A DNA stretch of 64,000 nt, from assembly GCF_030272615.1 (NCBI RefSeq), contig NC_081405.1, positions 605,290,177-605,354,176 of the forward strand. The letters are read 5' to 3'. Below are positions 11,099 through 24,721 of the stretch, in pieces; positions within the stretch are counted from its first letter, which is position 1; the number at the start of each line of letters is the position of its first letter. Both the position numbers and the translations under genes were made by a program. The stretch comes from Cryptomeria japonica (taxonomy: Eukaryota > Streptophyta > Pinopsida > Cupressales > Cupressaceae). A model generated the notes under the pieces. That model worked only from the letters and a program-made list of their open reading frames with translations, searched no databases and was not told the DNA's origin.

Positions 11099-14000
11099 GT
11101 CCTAAGGGGTCATAGGACACCATATGACCCCTTAGGACACCATGCGACCCATAATGACACCATATTGTGGCCTAAGGGGTCATAGGACACCATTTGACCC
11201 CTTAGGACACCATACAACCCATAACGACACCATATTGTGTCCTAAGGGGTCATATGGTGTGCTAAGGGGTCATAGGACACAATATGACCCCTTACGACAC
11301 TATGACCCTTAACAACCCCAGATTGTGTCCTAAGGGGTCATATGGTGTCCTAAAGGGTCATAGGACACAATATGACCCCTCACGACATTATGACCCTTAA
11401 CAACCCCATATTGTGTCCTAAGGGGTCATATGGTGTCCTAAAGGGTCATATGGTGTCCTAAGGGGTCATAGGACACCAGATGACCCCTTAGGACACCATG
11501 TGACCCCTTAGAACACCATATAGTGTCATTATGGGTCATATGGTGTCCTAAGGGGTCATATGGTGTCCTAATGGATCATATAGTATCCTATGACCCCTTA
11601 GGACACCATATAACCCCTTATGTGTCGTCAAGGTTCACATTGAGTCCCAAGGGGTCATATGGTGTCCTATGACCCCTTAGGACACTATATGACCCCTTAG
11701 GACACCATATGATGTCATTATGGGTCGTATGGTGTCCTAAGCAGTCATTAGGTGTCTTATGATCCCTTAGAACACCATATGACCCCTTAGGACACCATAC
11801 GACCCATAATGACAACATAAGGTGTCCTAAGGGATCATATTGTGTCTTAAGGGGTCATAACACACCATATGACCCGTTAAGACACAATATGATCCCTAAC
11901 GACACCTAAGGGGTCATATGGTGTCCTAAGGGGTAATATGACACTATATGACCCCTTAGGACACCATATGACCCATAACAACACCATATTGTGTCCTGAG
12001 GGGTCATATGGTGTCCTAAGGGGTCATAGGACACCATATGACCCCTTACGACACCATAAAACCCATAACGACACCATATTGTGTCCTAAGGCATCATATG
12101 GTGTCCTAATGGGTCATAAGACACCATATGACCCCTTAGGACATGACCACTAACGATACCCAAGGGGTCATATGGTGTCCTAATGGGTCATAGGACACCA
12201 TATGACCTCTTAGGTTACCATAGGAAACATAACCACCCCATATGGTGTCCTAAGTAGTGATAGGACACCATATGACCCCTTAGGACACCATACAATCCAT
12301 AATGACACCATATGGTGTCTTAATGGTTCATAGGACACCATATGACCCCTAAGGTGTCGTTAGGGGTCATATTGTGTCCTAAGGGATCATATAGTGTCCT
12401 ATGACCCCTTAGTACACCATCAGGTGTCGGTATGGTTCGTATGGTGTCCTATGACCCCTTAGGACACCATATCACCCCCTAGTACACCATATGGTGTCAG
12501 TATGGTCCTATGGTATCTAATGATCCCTTAGGACACAATATGACCCCTTAGGACACCATACAACCCATAATGACAACATAAGGTGTCCTAAGTGGTCATA
12601 TGGTGTCTTAAGGGGTCATAACACACCATATGACCCGTTAAGACACAATATGATCCCTAACAACACCTCAGGGATCATATGGTGTCCTAAGGGGTCATGG
12701 GACACCATATGATCCCTTAGGACACCATACGACCTATAATGACACCATATTGTGTCCTAAGGGGTCATATCATGTCCTAAGGGGTCATAGGACACTATAT
12801 GACCCCTTAGGACACCATACAACCCATAACGACATTGTATTGTGTCCTAAGGGGTCATATGGTGTCCTAAGGGGTTACAAGACATCATATGACCCCTTAG
12901 GACACCATATGACCCATAACGACAACATATTGTATCATAAGGGGTCATATAGTGTCATAAGGGGTCATTGGACACAATATGACCCCTTACGACACTATGA
13001 CCCTTAACAAACCTATATTGTGTCCTAAGAGGTCATATGGTGTCCTAAGGGGTCTTAGGACACAATATGACCCATCATGACACTATGACCCTTAACAACC
13101 CCATATTGAGTCCTAAGTGATCATATGGTGTCCTAAGGGGTCATAGGACACCAGATGACCCCTTAAGACACCATGTGACCCCTTAGAACACCATATAGTG
13201 TCATTATGGGTCATATGGTGTCCTAAGGGGTCATATGGTGTCCTAATGGGTCATATAGTGTCTTATGACCCCTTCGGACACCATATAAGCCCTTACATGT
13301 TGTTAGGGTTCATATTATGTCCTAAGGGGTCATATGGTGTCCTATGACCCCTTAGGACACTATATGACCCCTTAGGACACCATATGGTGTCATTATGGGT
13401 CATATGGTTTCCTAAGTGGTCATTAGGTGTCTTAGGATCCCTTAGGACACCATATGACCCCTTAGGACACCAGACAACCCATAATGACAACATAAGGTGT
13501 GCTTAGGGGTCATATTGTGTCTTAAGGGGTCATAACACACTATATGACCTGTTAAGACACAATATGATCCCTAACAACACCTAAGGGGTCATCTAGTGGC
13601 CTAAGGGGTCATAAGACACCATATGACCCCTTAGGACACCATACAACCCATAACGACACCATATTGTGTCTTAAGGGGTCATATGGTGTCTAAAGGGGTC
13701 ATAGAACACCATATGAGCCCTTATGACACCATACAACCCATAACAACACCGTATTATGTCCTAAAGGGTCATATGGTGTCCTAAGGGGTCATAGGACACC
13801 ATATGACACCTTAGGAAACAAGATGACCCCTAACAACACCTAAGGGGTCATATGGTGTCCTAATGGGTCATAGGACACCATATGACCTCTTAGGTTACCA
13901 TAGGACCCATAACGACACCATATGGTGTCCTAAGTGGTCATAGGACACCATATGACCCCTTAGGACACCATACAACCCATAACTACACCATATGGTGTCT

Positions 14001-17000
14001 TAATGGGTCATAGGACACCATATGACCCCTTAGGTTTCGTTAGGGGTCATATTGTGTCCTAAGGGGTCATATGGTGTACTCTAACCCCTTAGGACACCAT
14101 ATGACCCCTTAGTACACCATATGGTGTCTGTATGGTTTGTATGGTGTCCTATGACCCCTTAGGACACCATATGACTCCCTAGTACACCATATGGTGTCAC
14201 TATGGTCCTATGGTGTTTAATGATCCCTTAGGACACCATATGACCCCTTAGGACACCATACGACCCATAATGACAACATAAGGTGTCCTAAGGGGTCATA
14301 TGGTGTCTTAATGGGTCATAACACACCATATGATCCATTAAGACACAATATGATCCCTAACAACACCTAATGGATCATATGGTGTCCTAAGGGGTCATGG
14401 GACACCATATAACCCCTTAAGACACCATATGACCTATAACAACACCATATTGTGTCCTAAGGGGTCATATGGTGTCCTAAGGGGTTATAGGACACCATAT
14501 GACCCCTTAGGACACCATATGACCCATAACGACAACATATTGTATCATAAGGGGTCATATGGTGTCCTTAGGGGTCATAGGACACAATATGACCCCTTAC
14601 GACACTATGACCCTTAACAACCCCATATTGTGTCCTAACGGGTCGTATGGTGTCCTAAGGGGTCATAGGACACAATATGACCCCTCATGACACTATGACC
14701 CTTAACAACCCCATATTGTGTCCTAAGGGGTCATATGGTGTCCTAAGGGGTCATAAGACACCAGATGACCCCTTAGGACACCATGTGACCTCTTAGAACA
14801 CCATATAGTGTTGTTATGGGTCATATGTTGTCCTAAGGGGTCATATGGTGTCCTAACGGGTCATATAGTGTCCTATGACCCCTTAGAACACCATATAACC
14901 CCTTATGTGTCGTTAGGGCTCACATTGTGTCCTAATGGGTCATATCATGGTGTCCTATGACCCCTTGGGACACTATATGACCGCTTAGGACACCATATGG
15001 TGTCATTATGGGTCGTATGGTTTCCTAAGTGATCATTAGGTATCTAATGATCTCTTAGAACACCATATGTCCCCTTAGGACACCATAAGACCCATAATGA
15101 CAACATAAGGTGTCCTAAGGGGTCATATTGTGTCTTAAGGGGTTATAACACACCATATGACCCGTTAAGACACAATATGATCCCTAACAACACTTAAGGG
15201 GTCATATGGTGTCCTAAGGGGTCATAGGACACCATATGACCCCTTAGGACACCATACGACCCATAAAGACACCATATTGTGTCCTAAAGGGTCATATGGT
15301 GTCCTAAGGGGTCATAGGACACCATATGACCCCTTACAACACCATACAACCCATAACAACACCATATTGTGTCCTAAGGCATCATATGGTGTCCTAAGGG
15401 GTCATAAGACACCATATGACCCCTTAGGACATGACCTAACGACACCTAAGGGGTCATATGTTGGCCTAATGGGTCACAAGACACCATATGACCTCTTAGG
15501 TTACCATAGGACCCATAACAACACCATATGGTGTCCTAAGTGGTCATAGGACACCATATGACCCCTTAGGACACCATACAACCCATAATGACACCTTATG
15601 GTGTCTTAATGGGTCATAGGACACCATATGACCCCTAAGGTATTGTTAGGGGTCATATTGTGTCCTAAGGGGTCATATGGTGTCTTATGACCCCTTAGGA
15701 CACCATATGACCCCTTAGTACACCATATGGTGTTGATATGGTGCATATGGTTTCTTATGACCCCTTAGGACACCATATCACCCCTAGTACACCATATGGT
15801 GTTAGTATGGTCCTATGGTATCTGATGATCCCTTAAGACACCATATGACTTGCTAGGACACCATACGACTCATAATGACACCATAAGGTGTCCTAAGGGG
15901 TCATATGGTGTCTTAAGGGGTCATAACACACCATATGACATGTTAAGACAAAATATGATTCCTAACAACACCTAAGGTATCATATTGTGTCCTAAGGGGT
16001 CATGGGACACCATATGACCCCTTAGGACAACATACAACCCATAATGACACCATATTGTGTCCTAAGGGGTCATATGGTGTCCTAAGGGGTCATAGGACAG
16101 CATATGACCCCTTTGGACACCATACAACCCATAATGACACCCTATTGTCTCCTAAGGGGTAATATGGTGTCCTAAGGGATTATAGGACACCATATGACCC
16201 CTTAGAACACCATACGACCCATAACGATAACATATTATATCATAAAGGGTCATATGGTGCCCTAAGGGGTCATAGGACACAATATGACCCCTTACGACAC
16301 TATGACCCTTAACAACCCCATATTGTGTCCTAAGGGGTCATACGATGTCCTAAGGGGTCATAGGACACAATATGACCCCTCACGACATTATGACCCTTAA
16401 GAACCCCATATTGTTTCCTAAGGGGTCATATGGTGTCCTAAGGGGTCATAGGACACCAAATGACCCCTTAGGACACCATGTGACCCCTTAGAACACCATA
16501 TAGTGTCGTTATGGGTCATATGGTGTCCTAAGGGGTCATATGGTGTCCTAACAGGCCATATAGTGTTCTATGACCCCTTAGGACACTATATAACCCCTTA
16601 TGTGTTGTAAGGGTTCACATTTTGTCCTAATGGGTCGTATGGTGTTCTATGACCCATTAGGATACTATATGACCCCTTAGTACACCACATGGTGTCATTA
16701 TGGGTTGTATGGTGTCCTAAGTGGTCATTAGGTGTCTTATGATCCCTTAGGACACCATATGACCCCTTAAGACACCATACGGCCCATAATGACAACAAAC
16801 AGTATCCTAAGGGGTCATATTGTGTCTTAAGGGGTCATAACACACCATATGACCTGTTAAGACACAATATGATCCCTAATGATACCTAAGGGGTCATAAG
16901 ACACCATATGACCCCTTAGGACACCATACGACTCATAACAACACCATATTGTGTCCTAAGGGGTCATATGGTGTCCTAATGGGTCATAGGACACCGTATG

Positions 17001-18250
17001 ACCCCTTACGACACCATACAACCCATAATGACACCATATTGTGTCCTAAGGGGTCATATGGTGTCCTAAGGGGTCGTAGGACACCATATAACCCCTTAGG
17101 ACACAACATGACCCCTAACGACACCTAAAGGGTCATATGGTGTCCTAATGGGTCATAGGACACCATATGACCTCTTAGGTTACCATAGGACCCATAACGA
17201 CACCATATGGTGTCCTAAGTGGTCATTGGACACCATATAACCCCTTAGGACACCATTTAACTCATAACGACACCATATGGTGTCTTAATAGGTCATAGGA
17301 CACCATATGACCCCTTAGGTTTTGTTAGGGGTCATATTGTGTCCTAAGGGGTCATATGGTGTACTATGACCCTTTAGGACACCATATGACCCCTTAGTAC
17401 ACCATATGGTGTCGGTATGGTTCGCATTGTGTCTTATGACCCCTTAGGACACCATATGACCCCCTAGTACACCATATGGTGTCAGTATGGTCCTATGGTG
17501 TTTGATGATCCCTTAGGACCTCATATTACCCCTTAGGACACCATATGAACCATAATGACAACATAAGGTGTCCTAAGGTGTCATATGGTGTCTTAATGGG
17601 TCATAACATACCATATGACCCATTAAGACACAATATGATCCCTAACAACACCTAAGGGATCATATGGTGTCCTAAGGGGTCATGGGACACCATATGACCC
17701 CTTAGGACACCATATGACCCATAACAACACCATATTGTGTCCTAAGGGGTCATATGGTGTCCTAAGGGGACATAAGACACCACATGACCCCTTAGGACAC
17801 CATATAACCCATAACGACACCATATTGTGTCCTAAGGGGTCATAGAACACCATATGACCCCTTAGGACACCATACGACCCATAACGACAACATATTGTAT
17901 CCTAAGGGGTCATAGGACACAATATGACCCCTTATGACACTATGACCCTTAACAACCCCATATTGTGTCCTAAGGGGTCATATAGTGTCCAAAGGGGTCA
18001 TAGGACACAATATGACCCCTCACGACACTATGACCCTTAACAACCCCATATTGTGTCCTAAGGGGTCATAGGACACAATCTGACCCCTTAGGACACCATG
18101 TGACCCCTTAGAACACCATATAGTGTTGTTATGAGTCATATAATGTCCTAAAGGGTCATATGGTGTTCTAAAGGGTCATATGGTGTCTTAATGAGTCATA
18201 TAGTGTCCTAATGGGTCATATAGTGTCCTATGACCCCTTAGGACACCATA
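11099..18250. repeat. 7.15-kb satellite of 20-bp modules in both orientations, higher-order period about 1.65 kb
   Basis: The module is CCTAAGGGGTCATATGGTGT and its inverse ACACCATATGACCCCTTAGG, with variants (GGACACCATACGACCCATAA, ACACCATATTGTGTCCTAAG). Orientation changes every one to three modules, so most of the array can fold on itself. A landmark (ATGTGTCGT-AAGG-TTCACAT and variants) recurs near 11620, 13295, 14905 and 16600, giving a higher-order unit of 1.61-1.70 kb and about 4.3 copies. The array stops at the equivalent phase of the unit. The apparent ORFs (GSYGVLRGHRTPYDPLGHH) are by-products of the repeat. Confidence 0.95.
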
Positions 18251-19038
18251 TTCCCCCCTCCCTCCATATCTCACCCTCCATCCTTACCTCATATGGTTTA
18301 GTATATTGGGTTATAGGGTCTATGGTTATTGTATAGGGTCAAGGATTTAGCATATTGGGTCATACGATCTAGGGTATTTGTTATAGGTTTTAAATGGTTT
18401 AATTTTTATGGTCGTGGCTATCAAACTATAGGGTATAGAGTATAAATTATAGGGTATAAAATAGAAATTTATCAAAGGTTAAAAAATTTCAATGGAAGTC
18501 ATTTGGCGCTAGCCAAATGAGCTGCACTAAAAAATGGTTATATGGGACCCTTGACCCTTGACCCGTGATCCAAGCCCACATTCTCTCATTTTTTTTGCTT
18601 TTTGTGCATGATTAGACAAAAAATTGCTTTTTGCATGGTGTTGACATTTTATGCAAGGTTATTTTATACATTCCATCAGCTCTCCACCACCTTTTTTTTC
18701 ATTTGGCAACATCAAAGAGGAAGAACATAGTTTTTTTTATCAAATTTGAATAATTGAGGTAATATTTTCTTGTTTTTAGAATTCAAATACTTATTAAGTG
18801 TTATTTTGTTTAAATGTTAGAATAAAAGTGTTTTGTCAAAATTGATTATAATCCTATTAGATTAACATTAGTTTTAACAATGCATTTGAAGGAAGTTGCA
18901 TAAGAAAATTATTTGTTTAGTGGTTTAAAACAAAATTTGCAGTTTCATACATCCTTTTTAAGATCTTATGAAATAATTTTAAAAAGGAATACATGAAATA
19001 ATTTTAATTTCATATATCCATTTTAACATATGCATAAT
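18251..19038. other. spacer between satellite and transposase gene
   Basis: It begins C-rich, then AT-rich with loosely repeated GGGT(C/T)ATAGGG-like words to about 18450. It contains the fifth dyad at 18500-18519 and a purine-poor stretch. No gene is visible. It presumably includes the promoter of the transposase gene, but no convincing TATA box was found. Confidence 0.5.
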
Positions 19039-19109
19039 TAGGACAATCATAGATGCATTAGGATTGTCCTAACATAATTAGGGCAGTCATAGATGCATTA
19101 GGACTGCCC
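19039..19109. repeat. twin hairpins with compensatory stem changes
   Basis: A direct repeat of about 40 bp occurs twice, each copy forming a hairpin. The first has stem TAGGACAATC/GATTGTCCTA (19039-19048 with 19062-19071). The second has stem GGGCAGTC/GACTGCCC (19081-19088 with 19102-19109). The loops are identical (ATAGATGCATTAG). Two stem positions differ between copies, and in each the partner base changed too. The pair lies 75-145 bases upstream of the ATG at 19185. Confidence 0.7.
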
Positions 19110-19184
19110 CTTACGCCTCTTGAAATCTCTTTATGAATTAAATTTATTCTCTTTTATGTGCATGTACATGTAGAAATCATCATC

Positions 19185-20057
19185 ATGTCGAGGAAATGAC
19201 CAAAAAATGTAACACCAGAAGAGCGTGAAGCTAAGAATGCAAAAAAAAGAGAAGGAATGAAGCAACTTCATGAAGCAAGGAAATTGAATACCATAGAAGA
19301 AGAGGTGTCAATTGAAGAGGAACATGAAATATCCATCCAATCTAAGAGAGAGACAGAATTGGCCACACAAAGGCAACAGATGCAAAACCTTTGTGCAATG
19401 AGACAATTGAATCCTGAGGTTGAGAGCATGTCTACCACAATTCAAGTTGAAGGAAACCCATATCTTACATCTCAAGTTGAAGGGACACCATCTCTTATTG
19501 GCACACCGTTGGCATCTACAACATCTCATATTGAATGCACTCCCTCTATGACATTTGACATTGCAAGTACTTCATTATTGACATCAAGTATTGGAGCTAC
19601 ACCAGCTTGTACACCTCAATTTCAAGGTATGTCATCATTTTCATCTTTGGTTGAAGGTATGCCACCTATCCCTAATGTTGTTGAAATTCCTAATCTTGAG
19701 GTAACTCAAATTTTCAGAACACCTCCTAGAGTTTTGCATAGAAAGCCTAAGTATTTAATTGATATTGATGCTAATTTTTTGAAACCAATGGTTGACAAGA
19801 TTCTGAAGCATACTTGTCAAAGACATGCTAACCAGATATGGAAAATATTTTTTGAGCCTTTAAATGAGACAAGAAGATGTCAAATATTTGTTGAAATGAT
19901 GAGAAATCTGAAATTTAGGCCCATAATTAATATTCTTAGGCTAAGAACATCGATTGAATCAAGCGACAAATCAATTGTGAAGAATCTGATGAATGCATAT
20001 GGTACTATTGGTTCTAACTCATGCACAAAAGATAGTAATGCCACATGACATGTCATT
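19185..20057 (+). pseudogene. transposase-like gene, N-terminal exon region
   Basis: The ATG at 19185 gives MSRK, then a TGA at 19197 (a CGA-to-TGA type change), then PKNVTPEEREAKNAKKREGM and a long open frame to 20046. The first 60 residues are charged and helical. Residues about 65-160 are a Thr/Ser/Pro-rich repeat of V/IEGTPSL-like units. From 19730 a basic helical segment (HRKPKYLIDIDANFLKPMVD) follows. The frame reads directly into 27251 if element C and one ATT are removed, so this is the 5' part of the gene continuing at 27251, 28722 and 51226. Function is inferred from the downstream catalytic-type motifs. Confidence 0.7.
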
Positions 20058-21280
20058 TGATGAATACTAAGAGGGGGGGTGAATTAGCATACCAAAAAAT
20101 ACTGAACTCAAACACTTTATCAGTCTAGTAGTAAACCGGTATAACTATTTAACTAACAAACCAGTTAACACAAATGCAAACCAAATAGCAAGTAAGGCAT
20201 TCACCCACAGAAGCACAATCACCATAACACAAGAGATTTTGATGTGGAAACCCAAATGGGAAAACCCACGGTGAGATGAAACTCACAAGTAACTATCTAC
20301 ATAATAGTAACCAGACCGATTAAGGTCAGACCGGTTAAGGTCATACAATGTTCTTCACCAGAATAGATCCTGTTAGGAATCTCAATCTCTATTAGGAGAT
20401 AAGTCCAATTAAAGACTACCTTGTGAGAGGATTTTAGATCCACAGATGTGAATCACTTTGTTAGAGGATTTACAAAGGCTTTTCTGGGCCTACCCAGTTA
20501 AGGGTTTCTGACTTGTCAAAGATGTGAGTAATCAACAAGTGAATGATCTAGCAAATGGCACAGTCTGCTTGATTAGATCCATGGTAGCTCATTGCTAATG
20601 CATTTCAGCATTACTTCAGTCTTCAGTAAATTCACACTTTTTTACAGCACACAGACTTGATCTTCTCTGTTAAGATCGCACATACAAGAACTCATCAACC
20701 ACCAAAAATAAACCTAACAGCTCTCTCTAAAACCCTAGACATGATGTCCTTAAAAGGAATCTCATTTCATGTCGGTCCAATAGGATTACATTGCAATTTC
20801 CTAGGTTCATTGTATCTAGACACATTTGGTAACATGACACAAAATCACCATCAAAGTGTCGGTGGATGGTAACTCATCATAAAAATATACCGGTTGGTAA
20901 CTCATCGCAGAGTATTACCGGTTTATAGAACTTTACCGATTACCAGTTGATAAGTCAGAGTAATACTGGTTTAACTATTAAACAGATTACCGGTTTGACA
21001 AAAATGAAGACTGGGAAAATAATAACTACTGCTCTTAGTTGCTTTGCTATGTTTCACTTGAGATCCTCGAACTGCTTGAGGTCATCATGCCGCTTGAGAT
21101 CTTTATGCCACTTGAGATCAGTAAACACTTTCTGCAAAACACTGATAGTCTAAAGACTAAACATAATACCGGTTTGGAATAAATACCGGTTGAGCATAAT
21201 TCATACATTCAAAAAGTGATCTCATAGCAAGTGTGTGTCCATCAATGACAATCACAACATAATCATCAAAAATGCCAACA
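20058..21280 (-). repeat. 3' LTR of element C
   Basis: On the plus strand it runs from TGATGAATACTAAG to AATGCCAACA, 1223 bp. It contains the conserved GAGGGGGGGTGAATTAG block (20070-20087) and many ACCGGTT-type words. Confidence 0.9.
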
Positions 21281-21282
21281 AT

Positions 21283-21503
21283 CTCCCCCTTTGGCATTGA
21301 TGGCAACACTTAGGAAAAATTTTGACATCTAAGTGTTTTACAAAAATAATATGCCATAATAAAAAATACTCCCCCTAAGTATATACACTATCCTTTTGCA
21401 GAAAATACAATGTATACTACTTCCTTACAGAGATAAACATGAGAGTATACATAGCATGCATAAAAATTTTAAATGCCAGTATACCAGAATACTTCTCCCC
21501 CTT
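21283..21503 (-). promoter_or_regulatory. three polypurine tracts of element C
   Basis: On the plus strand CTCCCCCTT occurs at 21283-21291, CTCCCCCT at 21369-21376 and CTCCCCCTT at 21495-21503. On the element strand these are AGGGGGAG tracts, the first two bases from the LTR. The spacing resembles that of elements A and D. Confidence 0.75.
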
Positions 21504-21561
21504 TACCAACAATGACAAACTACAGCTGAATAACCCCTGTTTCTATTAGCTGAATAAATGT

Positions 21562-22931
21562 TTATGACAATAAAGAGTGAAACTTGTCAAAAACAAATTT
21601 AAAGTCCTGCATAAATTGCTTCATGGATAATGACCATGACTCAAGTAATGAGGTAGCAACCTCACTCTCCATTTGCATCTGGGATACTTGTTCCTCCATG
21701 GCGTCCAAGGTACTCATCACTTGAGTAACCATCAAGGCATCTAGATTGAGATAGCACTTTTGAAGTATTTGCAGTCTTAGTAGTAGAACCCGTTGTAGTT
21801 CCTGCAAATCCTTGGTCTAGTTGCTAATCTCCAAATCAATTCTTGCAGCCTGAAGTTGAAACCGGTGAATGGTTTGCCCATAAGCGGTAAAGGAATCACA
21901 TGGCATCTTGAAGGTTCTTATGAATGTCTGCAAATCAGTTTGTAGTTTGTCTTTCTAGGCAAGCACATCATCACAAAATATATGGGGTTGACATATCTTA
22001 CTGAGTAGTAATTTCCCCTCATCCATTGCATCTCTGATGTCCTTCTGTGCCTTCTGCAAATCAGATCAGAGCTCATGTAAATTTTTCACCAAGGCAGTGT
22101 TCAAAGCCTTTTGATGCTCCTTCTTGGCATTCGCTTTAGCAACCTCTTCCAGGCTTTGTACCTGGTCCTCCACAACTGTGCATAAGAGTTTCAACTGAGC
22201 CAGAGAGGAATCAGTACTAGGGAGGTTGGTACCGAGTATCAAACTGGTAAGAGTGTCCACCGCAGCTTGGATCACATCTTGCTCCTTCTTCCTCCTTATC
22301 ACCTCCAGGCATTCTTGAGAAAGCTTAATGCTCTGCAATAGCTCCAATTCGTTTGCAGATTAGAGATCAATGGGACTAGTAATATCAGCCAGTTTGGCTT
22401 GACTACCGGTTGCCTTTGGAGTCTCCACTTGAGTTCTTTGCGTTGCTTCCTCCTTCTCTTTTTCTCTTAGCTTGTCTTCTTTTGCCTTCTTTTTCTCCTC
22501 TTCCTCTATTTTTCTTTTCTCTTCTTCTTCTTTCCACTTCACTTCATCCTCATCCTTCTTCTTCTTCTCCTCTTCTTTCTTCCTCTTCTCCTCTTCCTTT
22601 CTCTTCTCCTCTGCCTATTTCTTTTCTTCTTCCTTCTCCACTTCCTTCTTCTTTTTCTCTTCCTCTTGTCTCTTTTCTTCTTCCTTCCATTTCTTTTCCA
22701 CTTCCTTCTCTTGTATCTTATTTTCCTCTTTTTTCCTCATGTCCTCTTCCTATTTCCTCTTTTCTTCTTCTTTTCTCTTTGCCTCTTCATCTGCTTGTTT
22801 CTTCTTTCCTTCTTCCTATTGCTTCTTCTCTTCTCAGCATCATTAAAATCATCAAAGCACTCTTTCAAATCACCAAGAACTTTTCTTCTAATACTCTTAA
22901 TGTGTGAAAGGTTTGTAGGAGGAAATATCAA
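21562..22931 (-). pseudogene. element C Lys/Glu-rich coiled-coil tail
   Basis: Open stretches on the minus strand encode a charge-rich helix (KWKEEEEKRKIEEEEKKKAK around 22540-22440) and a leucine-rich coiled coil (22347-22066, 21807-21562). The DNA of 22440-22840 is an almost pure pyrimidine tract on the plus strand (CTTCTTC-like), which explains the hydrophobic or Ser/Phe-rich ORFs on the plus strand as artefacts. Stops split the frame. Position and composition match the tails of elements A, B and D. Confidence 0.65.
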
Positions 22932-23005
22932 TATTTACTAGTGTAGATGTTGTTGGTTCATTCTTTGTCTTTTTCCTCGTTTGCCTAGTCTTCTTAGGCT
23001 GTTCT

Positions 23006-24190
23006 TTAGACACAGTCTGGTGTGTTGTCTTTTGTCTTCTTCTTTCTCTCAAAGACTTTGGTAGGAGCAGCTTTCAATTTCTTCTTTGTTGGTGACCGCT
23101 TGGCCACTTTGGGACTTGTTGCGGTAGCTGGTATCGATACTGAAGGCACTGCCTTTCCCTTCTTTACTGAAGGTTCTTCAACCAGTGCAACCCTTTCCAA
23201 ATAGGTGCCAGTTTTCTTTGCCTTTGGATCAAGGGGCAAGGCGAGTAGGGTAGAGGCCTACCCATCTAGCATGTCATCCATTACCTCATATCCCATCAGT
23301 TCCACTTCTTCCTGTCTAGGCTCAACCGCCTCCATTATGCACTCATCAACTTTGATGGTGAAGCATATGTCATCTTCATATTTCTTGACAATATCACCTG
23401 ATATTCTCACTCTTTGGCTCATTTTGCATTTGAAATCATTAAAGTATTTGTTCATAACTTCTGGATAACCGGTTCCAACCGCTTGAAGGCTTTCCTTGAT
23501 TTACTTTGTAACCAGTTGGTCGGTAGACCACTGAATATCTCTGACTTCTGGGAAGTAACCTTGGAAGTAGAAGAACAACCCAACCAATAGTTGTCCAAAC
23601 TTAAATCTCAAGGAATTGTCATGTTTAATCGACTTCATGTTCACCAGAAGTTGCCTTTGCATACAGGTGCATAAGTCAAGTGATGCATCTTCCATGATCA
23701 TCCTATAGGCAACATTTATTGCTGTAGCAGAGACAGAGTTGATCCTTCTAGCATAAAATATTTGGTAACCTATTACCATGCAGGCATATTTGACCAGATC
23801 GTCCTTGATGGGATTGATGGTCATTCCCCATTGGTCACTCACAGAACCGGTGAGCTTGGTCATTTCCGTCTTATTGATCTTCCTTAGGGCTGGCACTTCA
23901 CCGACATTACAGAAACTGGTGACGACATGAATCGCTTCTAGTGTGATGTCATGTGTCCACTCTAAGTACATTTTATCACCATGCACTTTGCTCAGAATGA
24001 TGCAGATGTGATCATCTGAAAACTCTTCAAGGAAATAGACTGCATTGTGAAGCTTCTTCTTTTTCAGGATGATAAATTTCAATTTAATCTTCTTGTCCTT
24101 CCCAAAGAACAAACTCAACTGAGAATGGATTACAAGAGACCCTAAGTCTTCAATTTTACAGTCAATGTAATAGGAAATGCCTTCCTCCAC
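23006..24190 (-). pseudogene. element C conserved domain plus basic linker
   Basis: The stretch 24190-23501 carries DITLEAIHVVTSFCNVGEVP, then a block KLTGSVSDQWGM, a GYQIFYARRINSVSA block, ASLDLCTCMQRQLLVNM and KFGQLLVGLFFYFQGYFP, matching elements B and D in order. After a stop it continues at 23455-23258 (DDICFTIKVDECIMEAV, ELMGYEVMDDMLDG) and then a Lys/Pro-rich linker (23239-23006). The function is unknown. The region 24196-24720 upstream is AT-rich with no recognisable domain. Confidence 0.7.
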
Positions 24191-24721
24191 TATAACACTA
24201 GTGGGTATTTGAGATAGGGCATTGTATTTTGCCTTCCGTTGGATGAAGTCTACTGAATCAATGGGTGCACTAGAGCTAGAGTGTAAATAGAGAAATTTGA
24301 GAAATACCTTCGTAATTAGAAATTTAGGGCTTGCAAATTACACTTCGCCACACACTCCTTCGGTTGCTGAAATACCGCTTTGTGTTCTACACTTGATCGA
24401 TTGATATTAGCTTCATATTCTTCTTCAAGGTTTTGAAAATTCTTCGAATTGCAATCCAAATCACTTTTTGTTGCTCAGTATGTAAAAAATTCTTCGCTCG
24501 AGAACTGATAGGTGAAAAATGACTTAAAAAATCCTTTTAAACAAGTTCTCCACCTACCATAACAAATGCTCCACTATTAGCATGTAAACCCTAATTTGCC
24601 TTTTACCATTTCCGGTTTTCTACTAGTTGACAAATATCACATATAGGTTAAGGTCTTTTACCAGTGTAAACCAGGGGTTCGAAACATTTCACCGTTTGCT
24701 ACCCCTAAGCTTTTTTGATGC

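Noticed and set aside
11618..16798. Many ORFs of 60-90 codons encoding GSYGVLRGHRTPYDPLGHH-like repeats
   Set aside because: They appear on both strands in the satellite and follow from the 20-bp module; no start context or conservation beyond the repeat.
11099..18250. CRISPR-like array
   Set aside because: Repeats are contiguous and in both orientations without unique spacers; plant nuclear context.
22410..22941. Plus-strand ORFs rich in Ser, Phe and Leu
   Set aside because: They are the antisense of the Lys/Glu-rich coiled coil of element C, in a pyrimidine tract.
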